From positions 1,240,001-1,304,000 of the forward strand of contig NZ_JAUSYL010000001.1 of NCBI RefSeq assembly GCF_030816895.1: DNA of 64,000 nt, written 5' to 3'. The notes beneath the pieces are model-generated. The model did not search any database, had not been told where the DNA came from, and was given only the letters and a program-made list of their open reading frames with translations. The position numbers and the translations under genes are program-made. Position 1 is the first letter of the stretch, and every line of letters begins with the position of its first letter. Source of the DNA: Clavibacter sp. B3I6 (lineage in GTDB: Bacteria > Actinomycetota > Actinomycetes > Actinomycetales > Microbacteriaceae). Shown in pieces: positions 20,513 through 29,790 of the stretch.

Positions 20513-20531
20513 TTTCCACCATGGGCGGAAA
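20513..20531. promoter_or_regulatory. Possible operator between divergent ABC genes
   Basis: TTTCC and GGAAA flank an imperfect CCATGG centre, 29 bases before the ATPase start and about 170 before the exporter start. The symmetry is modest and may be chance. Confidence 0.25.
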
Positions 20532-20698
20532 TACGGCGTCGTGCGCGGCGGCAGGCGCCGGCCCGGCCCCGCGCGGCCCCCGGGTGCGAGCCCGCGGGGG
20601 CTCCCCGCCTCCGAGCGGATGCCCGGCAGGCGACGCGTAGAGTCCTCGTGGCGATGCGACGCGCCGCACCACCCGCCCCACCACCCGGGAGAACCCGC

Positions 20699-22754
20699 AT
20701 GAGCACCGCCCGCCCCGACTCCCCCGCAGATCGCTCCCCCGCAGGTCGCTCCGACGGCGCCGCTCCCGCCGTCCCCACCGCGGCCGCCACCGCCGTCCCC
20801 ACCGCGGCCGCCGTCCCCGCGGTGCCGACCGAGGCCGCGACCGCCGCGTCGCGCCCCCGCTCCCGCAACCCGTTCGCGCGCCGCGACGACGCCGCCGACG
20901 ACGGCCCCCGCGCCCGGTTCTCGGAGCTGCTGCCGTACATCCTCGAGCAGCGCGGGCTGATGGCCTTCGTGGTCGTGCTCAGCGTGCTCGGCGCGGCCGC
21001 GAGCCTCGCCCAGCCGCTCCTCGTGCAGCGCGTGGTCGGCGTGGTGCAGGACGGCGGCGCGCTCGGCGCGCTCGTGTGGGCGCTGGTGGGCCTCGTCGTC
21101 GTGTCCGGGCTCCTCTCCGGCTACCAGCACTACCTCCTGCAGCGCATGGGCGAGGGCATCGTCCTGTCGTCGCGTCGTACGCTCGTGCGCCGGATCCTCC
21201 GCCTCCCCATCTCCGAGTTCGACACGCGCCGCACGGGCGACCTCGTCTCCCGCGTCGGCTCCGACACCACGCTCCTCCGCGCGGTCCTCACGCAGGGTCT
21301 CGTGGAGGCGATCGGCGGCGCGGTCACGTTCCTCGGCGCCATCGTCGCCATGTTCATCATCGATCCGGTGCTCCTCGGCCTCACCGTGCTGGTCGTCGCG
21401 GTGTCCGTCGTCGCGGTCGTGGGCCTCTCCGGCCGGATCCGCGTGGCCAGCCAGCGCGCGCAGCGCAAGGTCGGCGACCTGGCCGCGAGCGTCGAGCGGG
21501 CCATCGGCGCGATCCGCACCGTCCGCGCCAGCAACGCCACCGACCGCGAGATCCGCGCCATCGAGGCCGACGCCGAGGGCGCCTGGGAGATGGGGATCAA
21601 GGTCGCGAAGGCCTCGGCCGTCGTCGTGCCGATCGCGGGCATCGCGCTGCAGGCGTCGTTCCTCGTCGTGGTCGGCGTGGGCGGCTTCCGCGTCGCCTCG
21701 GGCGCCATCGCGGTCGGCGACCTGGTGGCGTTCATCCTGTTCCTCTTCCTCATGATCATGCCGCTCGGCCAGGCGTTCGGCGCCGTCACCGCGGTCAACC
21801 AGGCGCTCGGCGCGCTCGGGCGGATCCAGGAGATCGTGAAGCTGCCGGGTGAGACCGACGGCGACGCCGACCTCGCGGGCGGCCTGCAGGACGCCGGGCC
21901 CGTGGCCGAGGACCGCTCGGCGGCCGCCGCCGTCGAGCTCGTGGACGTGCGCTTCGCGTACCCGGCCGCTGCGGTGGCGGAGGTGTCCGATGGGTCCGCG
22001 CCCGCGCCCGCGTCGGCCGACGCCGTGGAGCCCCCGGCGGCCGACGACGCCCCCGGCGCCGACCGCACGGGCGGCGGCGTCCTCCAGGGCGTCAGCTTCC
22101 GCGCCGAGCGGGGCACGCGGATCGCGCTCGTCGGCCCGTCGGGTGCCGGCAAGAGCACGATCCTCGCCCTCATCGAGCGCTTCTACGACCCGACCTCGGG
22201 CGTCGTCCGCGTCGGCGGGCGCGACATCCGCACGCTGGACCGCGAGGACCTCCGCCGCCAGATCGGCTACGTCGAGCAGGACGCGCCCGTGCTCGCGGGC
22301 ACGCTGCGCGACAACCTCACGCTCACGGCGTTCGACGCCAGCGACGAGGACTGCATCCAGGTGCTGCACGCCGTGAACCTCACCGAGGTGCTCGCGCGCA
22401 ACGAGCTCGGCCTCGACGCGCCCGTCGGCGAGGACGGCATCATGCTCTCCGGCGGCGAGCGCCAGCGCCTCGCGATCGCGCGCACCCTGCTCTCCGCGCC
22501 CGCCGATCCTCCTGCTCGACGAGTCCACCTCGAGCCTCGACGGCCTCAACGAGCAGCTGCTCCGGAAGGCCATCGACGCCGTCGCCGAGCACCGCACGCT
22601 CATCGTCATCGCCCACCGGCTCTCGACCGTCGTCGACAGCGACCTCATCGTCGTCGTCGAGAAGGGCCGCGTCGTGGGCACGGGCACGCACGCGGAGCTC
22701 GTGGTGTCGACGCCGCTGTACCGCGACCTCGCGAAGCACCAGCTGCTCGTGTAG
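20699..22754 (+). pseudogene. ABC exporter (fused membrane and ATPase domains), split by a +1 frameshift
   Basis: The N-terminus is an Ala/Pro/Thr-rich leader of about 65 residues. A six-segment type I exporter domain follows (about 75-350, with FDTRRTGDLVSRVGSDTT), then a nucleotide-binding domain with Walker A GPSGAGKST and signature LSGGERQR. The frame breaks near codon 600. The continuation ILLLDESTSSLDG (Walker B), VIAHRLSTV (switch His) and the normal end are one base out of phase. One extra C in CCC at 22499-22501 explains this, and the span of 2056 bases is 3n+1. Without correction the frame runs to 23008 and lacks Walker B. The cargo is unknown. Confidence 0.88.
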
Positions 22755-22841
22755 CGCGGGCCGGATGGGGCGGCGGATCCGCGGAGCGGATGCGGGGGCG
22801 CCGGCAGGTCCGGCTCGTCCGGCTCGTCCGACCTCCCGCGC

Positions 22842-23219
22842 TCAGGTGCCCGGCGTCGTACCCGTCGGCTCCGTTCGCGTCGCGGTCGCCAGGTGCATCT
22901 CGCGCACGGCGAGGAACAGCGGCAGGGCGAAGGCGAACGCCACGAGCGGCACGAGCAGCACGTGGATCCACACGCGGCGCATCCCGAGGCGCCGCCCCTC
23001 GACGATGATGAACACGACGCTCGCCACGGCGGCGATCAGCAGGTCCCACGACAGCGAGGAGACCGTCGGCCCGCCCGCGGCCAGGTCGGCCAGGAAGTCG
23101 CGGCCCTCCGTCATGACGCGGATGTTCGCCGTCCACGTCAGCACGAGGCCGGCCGCCGCGAGGACGAGGTAGACGACGGCGAGGCGCGTGGGGCGTCGGC
23201 GGGCTGGTCGCGAGCTCAT
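22842..23219 (-). CDS. DUF2834-type small membrane protein
   Basis: A 125-residue protein with three hydrophobic segments (about 12-30, 55-73 and 84-105). The pattern of a first segment, a TANIRVMTEG loop, then LSWDLLIAAVASVVF and a segment after GRRLGMRRVW fits the DUF2834 family, whose function is unknown. It is convergent with the ABC exporter. The end of the protein is Thr/Pro-rich. Confidence 0.75.
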   Translation of the reverse strand: MSSRPARRRPTRLAVVYLVLAAAGLVLTWTANIRVMTEGRDFLADLAAGGPTVSSLSWDLLIAAVASVVFIIVEGRRLGMRRVWIHVLLVPLVAFAFALPLFLAVREMHLATATRTEPTGTTPGT

Positions 23220-23326
23220 GGGGACCCTTCCGGTGGATGGGGACAGGCTAGGCGCGCCGGGTCCCGGAACGCGGGGCGGCTCGCCGGCCCGGCCGGCGGT
23301 CGAGGCCGCGGCGACGTCACGGCGCC

Positions 23327-23370
23327 GTCAGGGCGCGCCGTCAGGGCGCCGTCAGGGCGCCGTCAGGGCG
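23327..23370. repeat. 11-bp tandem repeat at the 3' end of the methyltransferase gene
   Basis: GTCAGGGCGCC occurs at 23340-23350 and 23351-23361, with a 13-base variant at 23327-23339 and a partial copy at 23362-23370. Each copy carries a TGA on the minus strand, and 11 is not a multiple of 3, so copies place stops in different frames just after the gene. Confidence 0.85.
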
Positions 23371-24159
23371 TACAGCGCGACCGCGCTGGCGGCCGCCACG
23401 TTGAGCGAGTCGATCCCGTGCGCCATGGGGATCCGGACGACCGTGTCCGCGGACCGGATCGCCTCCTCCGACAGCCCGGGCCCCTCCGAGCCGAGCACGA
23501 TGGCGAGCCGTTCGTGCTCCTCGGGCCGGACGTCGCGGAGCGACACGGCGTCGGGCGTCAAGGCCAGCGCGGCGATGTGGAAGCCGGCCTCCGCGAGGGC
23601 GGCGCGCGTCTCCGGCCACTCCCCCGTGCGCGTCCACGGCACCTGCAGGACGGTGCCCATGCTCACGCGGATGGCGCGACGGTAGAACGGATCCGTGCAG
23701 CGCGGGGTGACCAGCACCGCGTCCGCGCCGATGGCCCCGACGGACCGGAAGATCGCGCCGACGTTCGTGGGGTCCACGACGTCCTCCAGCACGACCACCC
23801 GGCGCGCGCCCGCCAGCAGCGACGCGACCGAGGGCAGCGCGGGCCGGTCGAGCGACGCGACGACCCCGCGGTGCAGCACGTACCCGGTCAGCTCGGCGAG
23901 CAGCTCTCCCGGGCCGGTGAACACGGGCACGTCGCGGTCGCACACGAGCGCGAGCGCCTCCTCGACCGTGCCGCCGAGCGCCAGGACCGACCGCGGCACG
24001 TGGGCCCGCCCGGAGCGCCCGCTCCAGCACGAGCGCGGACTCGGCCAGGTAGATCCCGTGCCCCGCGCCCTCGGCCTTGCGGAGCGCGACGTCGGTGCGG
24101 TGGCTGTAGTCGGCGAGCCGCGGATCGCGTAGGTCCTCGACGGGGACGACGTGCGCCAT
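23352..24159 (-). pseudogene. TrmH/SpoU-family RNA 2'-O-methyltransferase, split by a +1 frameshift
   Basis: The N-terminal substrate-binding part (DPRLADYSHRTDVALRK, GIYLAESALVLERALRAG) is in one frame. The remainder is one base out of phase: HVPRSVLALGG, the SPOUT knotted domain with LEDVVDPTNVGAIFRS, VLGSEGPGLS and IPMAHGIDSLNVAAASA. The last three are SpoU motifs 1-3. One extra G in GGG at 24002-24004 (CCC on the coding strand) explains it, and 808 bases is 3n+1. The enzyme would methylate a ribose in rRNA or tRNA. Its ATG overlaps the stop of the dehydrogenase upstream (TAATG). Confidence 0.9.
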
Positions 24160-25634
24160 TAGCCGGCGAACGGGTCGGGCGTCAGCGTGTACTTCGTGTT
24201 CAGGTACTCGTGGATCCCCTCGAGCCCGCCCTCACGGCCCAGCCCCGACTGCTTGACGCCGCCGAACGGCGCCGCGGCGTTGGAGATGACCCCCATGTTG
24301 AGGCCCGTCATGCCCGTCTCGAGCCGCTCGATCATGCGCTGGCCGCGCGCGAGGTCGCGCGTGAACACGTAGGAGACGAGGCCGTACTCGGTGTCGTTGG
24401 CGAGGCGGACGGCGTCGTCCTCGTCGGCGAACGGCACGATCGCGACGACGGGGCCGAAGATCTCCTCCCGCAGGATGTCGCTGCCCTCGGCGACGCCCGT
24501 GAGGAGCGTCGGCGGGTAGAAGTGCCCGGCTCCCGCACGCGGCTCGCCGCCCGCGCGCACCTCGGCGCCGCGCTCCACGGCGTCGCGCACGAGGCGGTCG
24601 GCCTTGTCGACGGCCCGGCCGTCGATGAGCGGCCCGACGGTGACGCCCTCCTCCGTGCCGCGCCCGATGCGCATCGCGTCGATGCGCTCCTGCAGGCGGT
24701 CCGCGAACGCGTCGGCGACGGAGGCCTGGACGATGAAGCGGTTCGCCGCGGTGCAGGCCTGCCCGACGTTGCGGAACTTGGCCGCCATGGCGCCGTCGAC
24801 CGCCCGGTCGAGGTCGGCGTCCTCAAACACGACGAACGGCGCATTGCCCCCGAGCTCCAGCGACACGCGGAGCACGTTCTGGGCGGCCTGCGCGCCGAGC
24901 TGGCGGCCGACGGGGGTGGATCCGGTGAAGCTGAGCTTGCGGATCCGCGGGTCGGCGATCAGCGGGCCCGTGACCTCGGCGGCCGACGTGGTGGGGATCA
25001 CGTTGAGCACGCCCGCGGGCAGCCCGGCTTCGGCCAGCAGCTCGGCGAAGCGGAGGGTCGTGAGCGGCGTGAGGTCGGCCGGCTTGATGACCACGGTGCA
25101 GCCCGCGGCGAGCGCCGGCGCGATCTTGCGGGTCGCCATCGCGAGCGGGAAGTTCCACGGCGTGATGAGGAGCACGGGGCCCACCGGGTGCTGCGAGACG
25201 ATCATGCGGCCCGTGCCCTCGGGGTTCACGCCGTAGCGGCCCGTGATGCGCACGGCCTCCTCCGAGAACCAGCGCAGGAACTCGCCGCCGTACGTCACCT
25301 CGCCGAGCGACTCGGCCAGCGGCTTGCCCATCTCGAGCGTCATGAGGAGCGCGAACTCGTCCCGGCGCTCCTGCAGGAGGTCGAAGGCGCGACGCAGGAT
25401 CTCGGCCCGCACGCGCGGCGCGGTCGCGGCCCAGTCGCCAGCGGCGTCGACCGCGGCGTCGAGGGCGCGCATGCCGTCGGCCGGGCTCGCATCGGCCACG
25501 TGCGCGATCACGGCGTCGGTCGCCGGATCCCGCACCTCGAAGGTCGCCCCGCCCTCCGCGTCGACGCGCGCGCCCCCCACCAGCAGCGTCGTGGGCGTCC
25601 CCGACAGGAGGTCGGTCTCGGTGGGTGCGGTCAT
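24159..25634 (-). CDS. gabD: NAD(P)-dependent succinate-semialdehyde dehydrogenase
   Basis: A 491-residue aldehyde dehydrogenase. LELGGNAPFVVF holds the catalytic Glu near 260, and NVGQACTAANRF holds the catalytic Cys near 292. The cofactor loop FTGSTPVGRQLG and EEIFGPVVAIVPF are as in the GabD branch, which oxidises succinate semialdehyde in GABA breakdown. Other aldehyde substrates remain possible, since no gabT or gabP is nearby. It is first in an operon with the methyltransferase. Confidence 0.88.
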   Translation of the reverse strand: MTAPTETDLLSGTPTTLLVGGARVDAEGGATFEVRDPATDAVIAHVADASPADGMRALDAAVDAAGDWAATAPRVRAEILRRAFDLLQERRDEFALLMTLEMGKPLAESLGEVTYGGEFLRWFSEEAVRITGRYGVNPEGTGRMIVSQHPVGPVLLITPWNFPLAMATRKIAPALAAGCTVVIKPADLTPLTTLRFAELLAEAGLPAGVLNVIPTTSAAEVTGPLIADPRIRKLSFTGSTPVGRQLGAQAAQNVLRVSLELGGNAPFVVFEDADLDRAVDGAMAAKFRNVGQACTAANRFIVQASVADAFADRLQERIDAMRIGRGTEEGVTVGPLIDGRAVDKADRLVRDAVERGAEVRAGGEPRAGAGHFYPPTLLTGVAEGSDILREEIFGPVVAIVPFADEDDAVRLANDTEYGLVSYVFTRDLARGQRMIERLETGMTGLNMGVISNAAAPFGGVKQSGLGREGGLEGIHEYLNTKYTLTPDPFAG

Positions 25635-25705
25635 TCTGTCCTCTTCTCCCGTGCTCGTGGTGCTGTTCGTGCTGGCGGTGCTGTTCGTGACGCCGCCGAC
25701 GGCCG

Positions 25706-26296
25706 TCAGTCGGCGGGTCCCTCGACGATCTCCGCCCCGGCGTCGCGCAGGCGGTCGAGCGCCGCGACGCTCGTGGCCGGGGCCACGCCCGCGACGAGGT
25801 CGGCGAGCACGCGCACGCGGTGCCCCTGGTGCACGGCGTCGAGCGCGGAGGCGAGGACGCAGTAGTCCGTCGCGATGCCGACCACGTCGATGTCCGTGAT
25901 GCCGTGCAGCACGAGCAGGTCCGCGAGCGGCACGCCGTCCTCGGTGGTGCCCTCGAAGATCGAGTACGCGGGGGCGCCCTGCCCCTTGCGGAGGTGGAAG
26001 TCGACGGCCGTGACGTCGAGGTCGGGGTGGTACTCCGCGCCGTGCGTGCCCTGCACGCAGTGCGCGGGCCAGGTGGTCGAGAAGTCGGGCACGGCGCCCG
26101 CCGCGGCGAAGTGGCCGCCGTTGTCGCCGGTCGCCTCGTGCCAGTCGCGCGAGGCGAGGACGTGGTCGTAGCGGTACGGCTCCGCTGCCAGGAGCCGGGT
26201 GATCCCGCGCGCGACGTCACCGCCGCCCGAGACGCCGAGCGCGCCGCCCTCCGTGAAGTCGTTCTGCACGTCGATGATGAACAGGGCCCGCGTCAT
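25706..26296 (-). CDS. pncA: Isochorismatase-family hydrolase, probable nicotinamidase
   Basis: A 196-residue amidase. The catalytic triad is visible as Asp9 (IDVQNDF), Lys104 (LRKGQ) and Cys146 (ATDYCVLA). Metal ligands are likely Asp51 and His53 in SRDWHEATGDNGGHF. Length and the VGIATDYCV motif fit nicotinamidase, which makes nicotinic acid for NAD salvage. An isochorismatase-like role is less likely given the metal motif. The gene is followed 71 bases later by gabD on the same strand. Confidence 0.88.
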   Translation of the reverse strand: MTRALFIIDVQNDFTEGGALGVSGGGDVARGITRLLAAEPYRYDHVLASRDWHEATGDNGGHFAAAGAVPDFSTTWPAHCVQGTHGAEYHPDLDVTAVDFHLRKGQGAPAYSIFEGTTEDGVPLADLLVLHGITDIDVVGIATDYCVLASALDAVHQGHRVRVLADLVAGVAPATSVAALDRLRDAGAEIVEGPAD

Positions 26297-26360
26297 GCGG
26301 CGCTCCTTCCCCGGGCCGCGCCCGGTGCCGTGGATCCGCTGCCCGGGACCGGGCCGCGCG

Positions 26361-27845
26361 TCACTCGTCCCCCAGGTCCGCGCCGCAGCGGTAGGCGCCC
26401 GCGGCGAGGGCGTCGAGGGCGATCTTCGCGTCCCCCGTCACGTTCCCGATGGCGTAGAACGCGAACGTGAGCTTCGCGCCGTCCGCCGCGTCGACGATGC
26501 CGGCGAGCGTGTAGCCGGTGTCGATCCAGCCGGTCTTGGCCACCACGTGCCCGCGGGCCACGGCGCTGTCGCCGGCGAAGCGGCTGGTGAGCGTGCCGGT
26601 GCGCCCCGCGACGGGCAGTCCGTCGTGCAGGTAGCCGAGCGCCTGCTGCCGCTGGTCGACCTGGATCATGAGCTGCGCGAGGAGCGACGGCGGCACGCGG
26701 TTGTCGGGGCTGAGCCCCTGGCCGTCGACGATGGTGAGCGCGGAGGTGTCGAGGCCGTAGGCCCCGAGCGCCTTCGGGATCCCGGTGGCGAGCGACTGCT
26801 GGGTGCTCCCCGCGCCGACCTGGATGGCGACGAGCCGGGCCAGCGACTCGGCGAGCACGTTGTCGGAGTTGATGAGCGCGGTCTGGATGAGCGACGACAC
26901 GGGCTGCGACTCCACCGTGCCGAGGACGGCCGCTCCCGCGGGCGCCGTGCCCTGCGTGACCTCGGCCGACCCGCCGAGCATGGAGCGGAAGGTGCTGCCG
27001 ACGCGCGCGAGGGGATCCTCGCTGCGAGCGGAGACGACGGCCGCGGGATCCGCCCGGTCGGCGTCGAGCTGCAGCGACGTCATGAAGCTCGAGTACCCGG
27101 CCTTCCGCTCGGTCGGCGCCCAGGACGGGATCCACGTCTCCCCCGAGAAGAGCGAGGTGTCGAGCACGATGCGGGTGATGGGCGTGCCCGCGGTGACGGG
27201 ATCCGCGGCCCAGGCCGTGCGCACCTGCTGCGCGAGGTCGCTGAGGCGCGGCGCCCCCGGGTAGACGGAGCTGCCGGAGGTGAGGCGGGACAGCGTCGGG
27301 TCCCCGCCGCCGACCAGCACGACGGTACCGGGCTCGGAGCCGCGGACGACGGTGGTGGCGATGCGGCGGTCCGGGCCGAGGGCGGCCAGGGCCGCGGCCG
27401 ACGTGACCACCTTCATGACGCTCGCCGTGCGCTCGGGGGTGTCGCCGTTGCGATCGAAGAGGACGCGTCCGGTCGCGGCGTCGCGGACCTGGCCCTCGAA
27501 GGTGGCGAGTCGCGGATCCTGCGCGAGGGACGCGATGGAGCACATGCGGAGGTCGCGGACCGCGACCCGATCGGCGGGGGCGGGACGCGCCGGATCGACC
27601 GTCGGCGTCGGGCTCGGCGCGGGCGGCGCCTCGGCGGTGGCGGCGACGCTGGCGGAGGCGCCGCCCGCGCGCCCGGTGACAGCCCCGGCACCGACAGCCC
27701 CCGCGGCGAGGAGCACGACCGCGGCCACGCCGGCCACGACGGCGCGTGCGCGACGGCGGTCGGCGGGGCGGGAGCGCAAGGCGAGGACGTCCCGGTCGCT
27801 GCGGCCGGCGCGCGCGTCATCGGGGCCGTCGACGGGGGATCGCAT
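26361..27845 (-). CDS. dacB: D-alanyl-D-alanine carboxypeptidase/endopeptidase (PBP4, DacB family)
   Basis: A 494-residue class C penicillin-binding protein that trims and cuts peptidoglycan cross-links outside the membrane. A cytoplasmic Arg-rich leader is followed by a membrane anchor at about 35-58, then a Pro-rich linker. Motif SxxK is SVMK at 142-145. NSDNVLAES holds the SxN motif. KTGWIDTGYTLAG near residue 436 is the KTG motif. The insert domain between the first and second motifs has the usual GGGDPTLS. It is a single-gene unit next to tRNA-Thr. Confidence 0.92.
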   Translation of the reverse strand: MRSPVDGPDDARAGRSDRDVLALRSRPADRRRARAVVAGVAAVVLLAAGAVGAGAVTGRAGGASASVAATAEAPPAPSPTPTVDPARPAPADRVAVRDLRMCSIASLAQDPRLATFEGQVRDAATGRVLFDRNGDTPERTASVMKVVTSAAALAALGPDRRIATTVVRGSEPGTVVLVGGGDPTLSRLTSGSSVYPGAPRLSDLAQQVRTAWAADPVTAGTPITRIVLDTSLFSGETWIPSWAPTERKAGYSSFMTSLQLDADRADPAAVVSARSEDPLARVGSTFRSMLGGSAEVTQGTAPAGAAVLGTVESQPVSSLIQTALINSDNVLAESLARLVAIQVGAGSTQQSLATGIPKALGAYGLDTSALTIVDGQGLSPDNRVPPSLLAQLMIQVDQRQQALGYLHDGLPVAGRTGTLTSRFAGDSAVARGHVVAKTGWIDTGYTLAGIVDAADGAKLTFAFYAIGNVTGDAKIALDALAAGAYRCGADLGDE

Positions 27846-27999
27846 GGGGCCATGCTAGACGGCGTCCCCGTACGGGCGCCGGGCGCCCGAGGAGCTGGGG
27901 AGGGCCGTCCGCGACGGGTACCGGGGAGGGACGCGAGAATCCGCGTGACGGCCACGCCCACGGATCGGACCGAGGCGTGCGACGCGGATGGCGTGATGG

Positions 28000-28072
28000 A
28001 GCCGCCTGTCAGAATCGAACTGACGACCTTCTCATTACGAGTGAGATGCTCTACCGACTGAGCTAAGGCGGC
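28000..28072 (-). tRNA. tRNA-Thr (anticodon CGT)
   Basis: A 73-base cloverleaf. The acceptor stem pairs GCCGCCT with AGGCGGC, the D arm is TAGCTCAGTCGGTAGAGC, the anticodon loop shows CGT, and the T arm holds GTTCGATT. CCA is not encoded. Confidence 0.95.
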
Positions 28073-28212
28073 CCGGCCCGGACTCGATGAGTACCGGGCA
28101 CGAGTAGAGAGCATACCGGATGCGGAGGCCGCTCCCGCACACGTGCAGCCGCGCCCTCGCCATCGAGCACGAGGCCCACCGCCGTCGGGCTCCGCCCCTT
28201 CGCCCGCCGCCG

Positions 28213-29790
28213 CTAGCCGCAGCTGGTGCCGGCCGCCGGCGGATCCCCGCCGAGGAGGTACCCGTCGACCGCGGTCACGATGCACGGATCCCGCTCGTCG
28301 TACGCGATGTGCCCCTCGCCCTCGTAGGTGAGCAGCACGCCCGACGCGAGCTGGTCGGCGAGCGCCTGGGCCCACGAGTACGGCGTGGCCGGATCCCCCG
28401 TCGTCCCGACGACGACGATGGGCGCCGCGCCCTCCGCGGAGACGGGCGCGGGGGCCTGGCGTGCCGCATACGGCCAGTTGCCGCAGAGCGGATCCGTCTC
28501 GCCGTCGCGCGAGGTGTCGTCGTCGGCCAGCTCGCCGCCCGCCTCCCGGACCTCCGCCGCCTCCCGCACGAGCACCGCCGGATCCCGCTCCACGGGGTAG
28601 TCGATGCACTGGATGGCGAGGAACGCCTCGTAGAAGTTGCCGGCGTAGGTGCCGTCGGGGCTGCGCCCGAAGTAGGAGTCGGCGAGCGCGAACGCCGTGG
28701 CGGACTCGCCGCGCAGGGCCTCCGAGAACGCGGTCGTGAGAGCCGGCCACTGCTGCTCGCTGTAGAGCGCGGAGTCGATGGCGCTGCGCATGACCTGCCC
28801 GTCGAGCTCCCGCCCGTCCGCCGCGCGCAGGGGGCTCCGGTCGAGCTGGTCGAGGAGGGCGGCCGCGGTGCGCACGCCGTCGTCGACGGATCCGCGGAAC
28901 GGGCATCCCTTCGCGGCCAGGCAGGCCGCCATGTACGCCTCGAAGGAGGTGCGGAAGCCCGCGGTCTGCGCGAGCACCACGTCGAAGGAGCTGGCCGACG
29001 GGTCCGTCGCGCCGTCGAGCACCATCCGGCCCACGTGCGCGGGGAAGTCCTGCGCGTACTGCGCGCCGATGCTCGTGCCGTACGAGTACCCGAGGTAGGC
29101 CAGCTGCGGGTCGCCGACGAGGGCGCGGAGCATGTCGAGGTCGTGCACGGTGCTCCGGGTGTCGATGAACTCGAGCAGCGGGCCGGACCGCTCTGCGCAG
29201 GACTCGGCGAACGACCGTGCCGCCTGCTCGAGCTCCTCGTCGTGCTGCGGCGTGCCGGGGGGCGCCTCCGTCTCCCCGTAGAGGAAGGAGTCGAGCTGCG
29301 CGTCGTCGACGCAGTCGACGGCCGTCGAGGCCCCGACGCCGCGGGGGTCCCAGCCGACGATGTCGTAGGCGTCCTGGAGCTCACGGGAGACCGCGTAGTC
29401 GACGCTGGCCTTCACGAAGTCGACGCCGGACGCGCCGGGGCCGCCGGGGTTGACGAAGAGGGACCCGCGCGGGCCGTCCGCACCGCGGGCCGCGTGCCGC
29501 GTGAGGGCGAGCTGGATGTCCGTGGCCGGATCGGGTGCGGACCAGTCGAGCGGCGCGGTGGCCGTGGCGCACTGGGCGCCGTCCTCGCACGGGGTCCAGG
29601 CGAGGACCTGCTCGTAGTAGCGGGCGAGGTCGGGCGCGATGTCCTCCGTCGTGGGGCTCGAGGTCGAGCTCCGCGGCTCCGGGGCGGAGAGGAGGCCGCA
29701 GCCGCTCAGCGCGACGGCCGCGGCGACGAGCGCCGCCCCTAGCGCGCCGGCCCGACGGATCCCCCGCGCGCCGCTCCCCCGGTGCCTCAC
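28213..29790 (-). CDS. Secreted lipoprotein alpha/beta hydrolase, tripeptidyl aminopeptidase-like
   Basis: A 525-residue lipoprotein. A basic N-terminus and hydrophobic segment lead to the lipobox LSGC, with the lipidated Cys at 31. The hydrolase core has the oxyanion region NPGGPGASG (114-122) and the nucleophile elbow GYSYG with Ser236. The C-terminal TAP-like domain ends with GEGHIAYDERDPCI, holding the catalytic His. This matches the SlpD/SlpE and Streptomyces tripeptidyl aminopeptidase family that releases peptides at the cell surface. The GTG overlaps the stop of holB. Confidence 0.88.
   Translation of the reverse strand: MRHRGSGARGIRRAGALGAALVAAAVALSGCGLLSAPEPRSSTSSPTTEDIAPDLARYYEQVLAWTPCEDGAQCATATAPLDWSAPDPATDIQLALTRHAARGADGPRGSLFVNPGGPGASGVDFVKASVDYAVSRELQDAYDIVGWDPRGVGASTAVDCVDDAQLDSFLYGETEAPPGTPQHDEELEQAARSFAESCAERSGPLLEFIDTRSTVHDLDMLRALVGDPQLAYLGYSYGTSIGAQYAQDFPAHVGRMVLDGATDPSASSFDVVLAQTAGFRTSFEAYMAACLAAKGCPFRGSVDDGVRTAAALLDQLDRSPLRAADGRELDGQVMRSAIDSALYSEQQWPALTTAFSEALRGESATAFALADSYFGRSPDGTYAGNFYEAFLAIQCIDYPVERDPAVLVREAAEVREAGGELADDDTSRDGETDPLCGNWPYAARQAPAPVSAEGAAPIVVVGTTGDPATPYSWAQALADQLASGVLLTYEGEGHIAYDERDPCIVTAVDGYLLGGDPPAAGTSCG

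Noticed and set aside
18728..22687. A 1319-codon open frame on the minus strand
   Set aside because: It passes through the exporter antisense and the ATPase gene out of frame. Only the last 277 codons (18728-19561) match a protein family.
23327..23370. CRISPR array
   Set aside because: Units are 11 bases and contiguous, with no spacers and no cas genes.
25650..25705. Tandem GTGCTGTTCGTG repeats near gabD
   Set aside because: Only two imperfect copies in the leader region of gabD; likely chance.
28000..28072. Attachment site of a genomic island at tRNA-Thr
   Set aside because: No integrase or direct repeat of the tRNA end is present; flanking genes are core.
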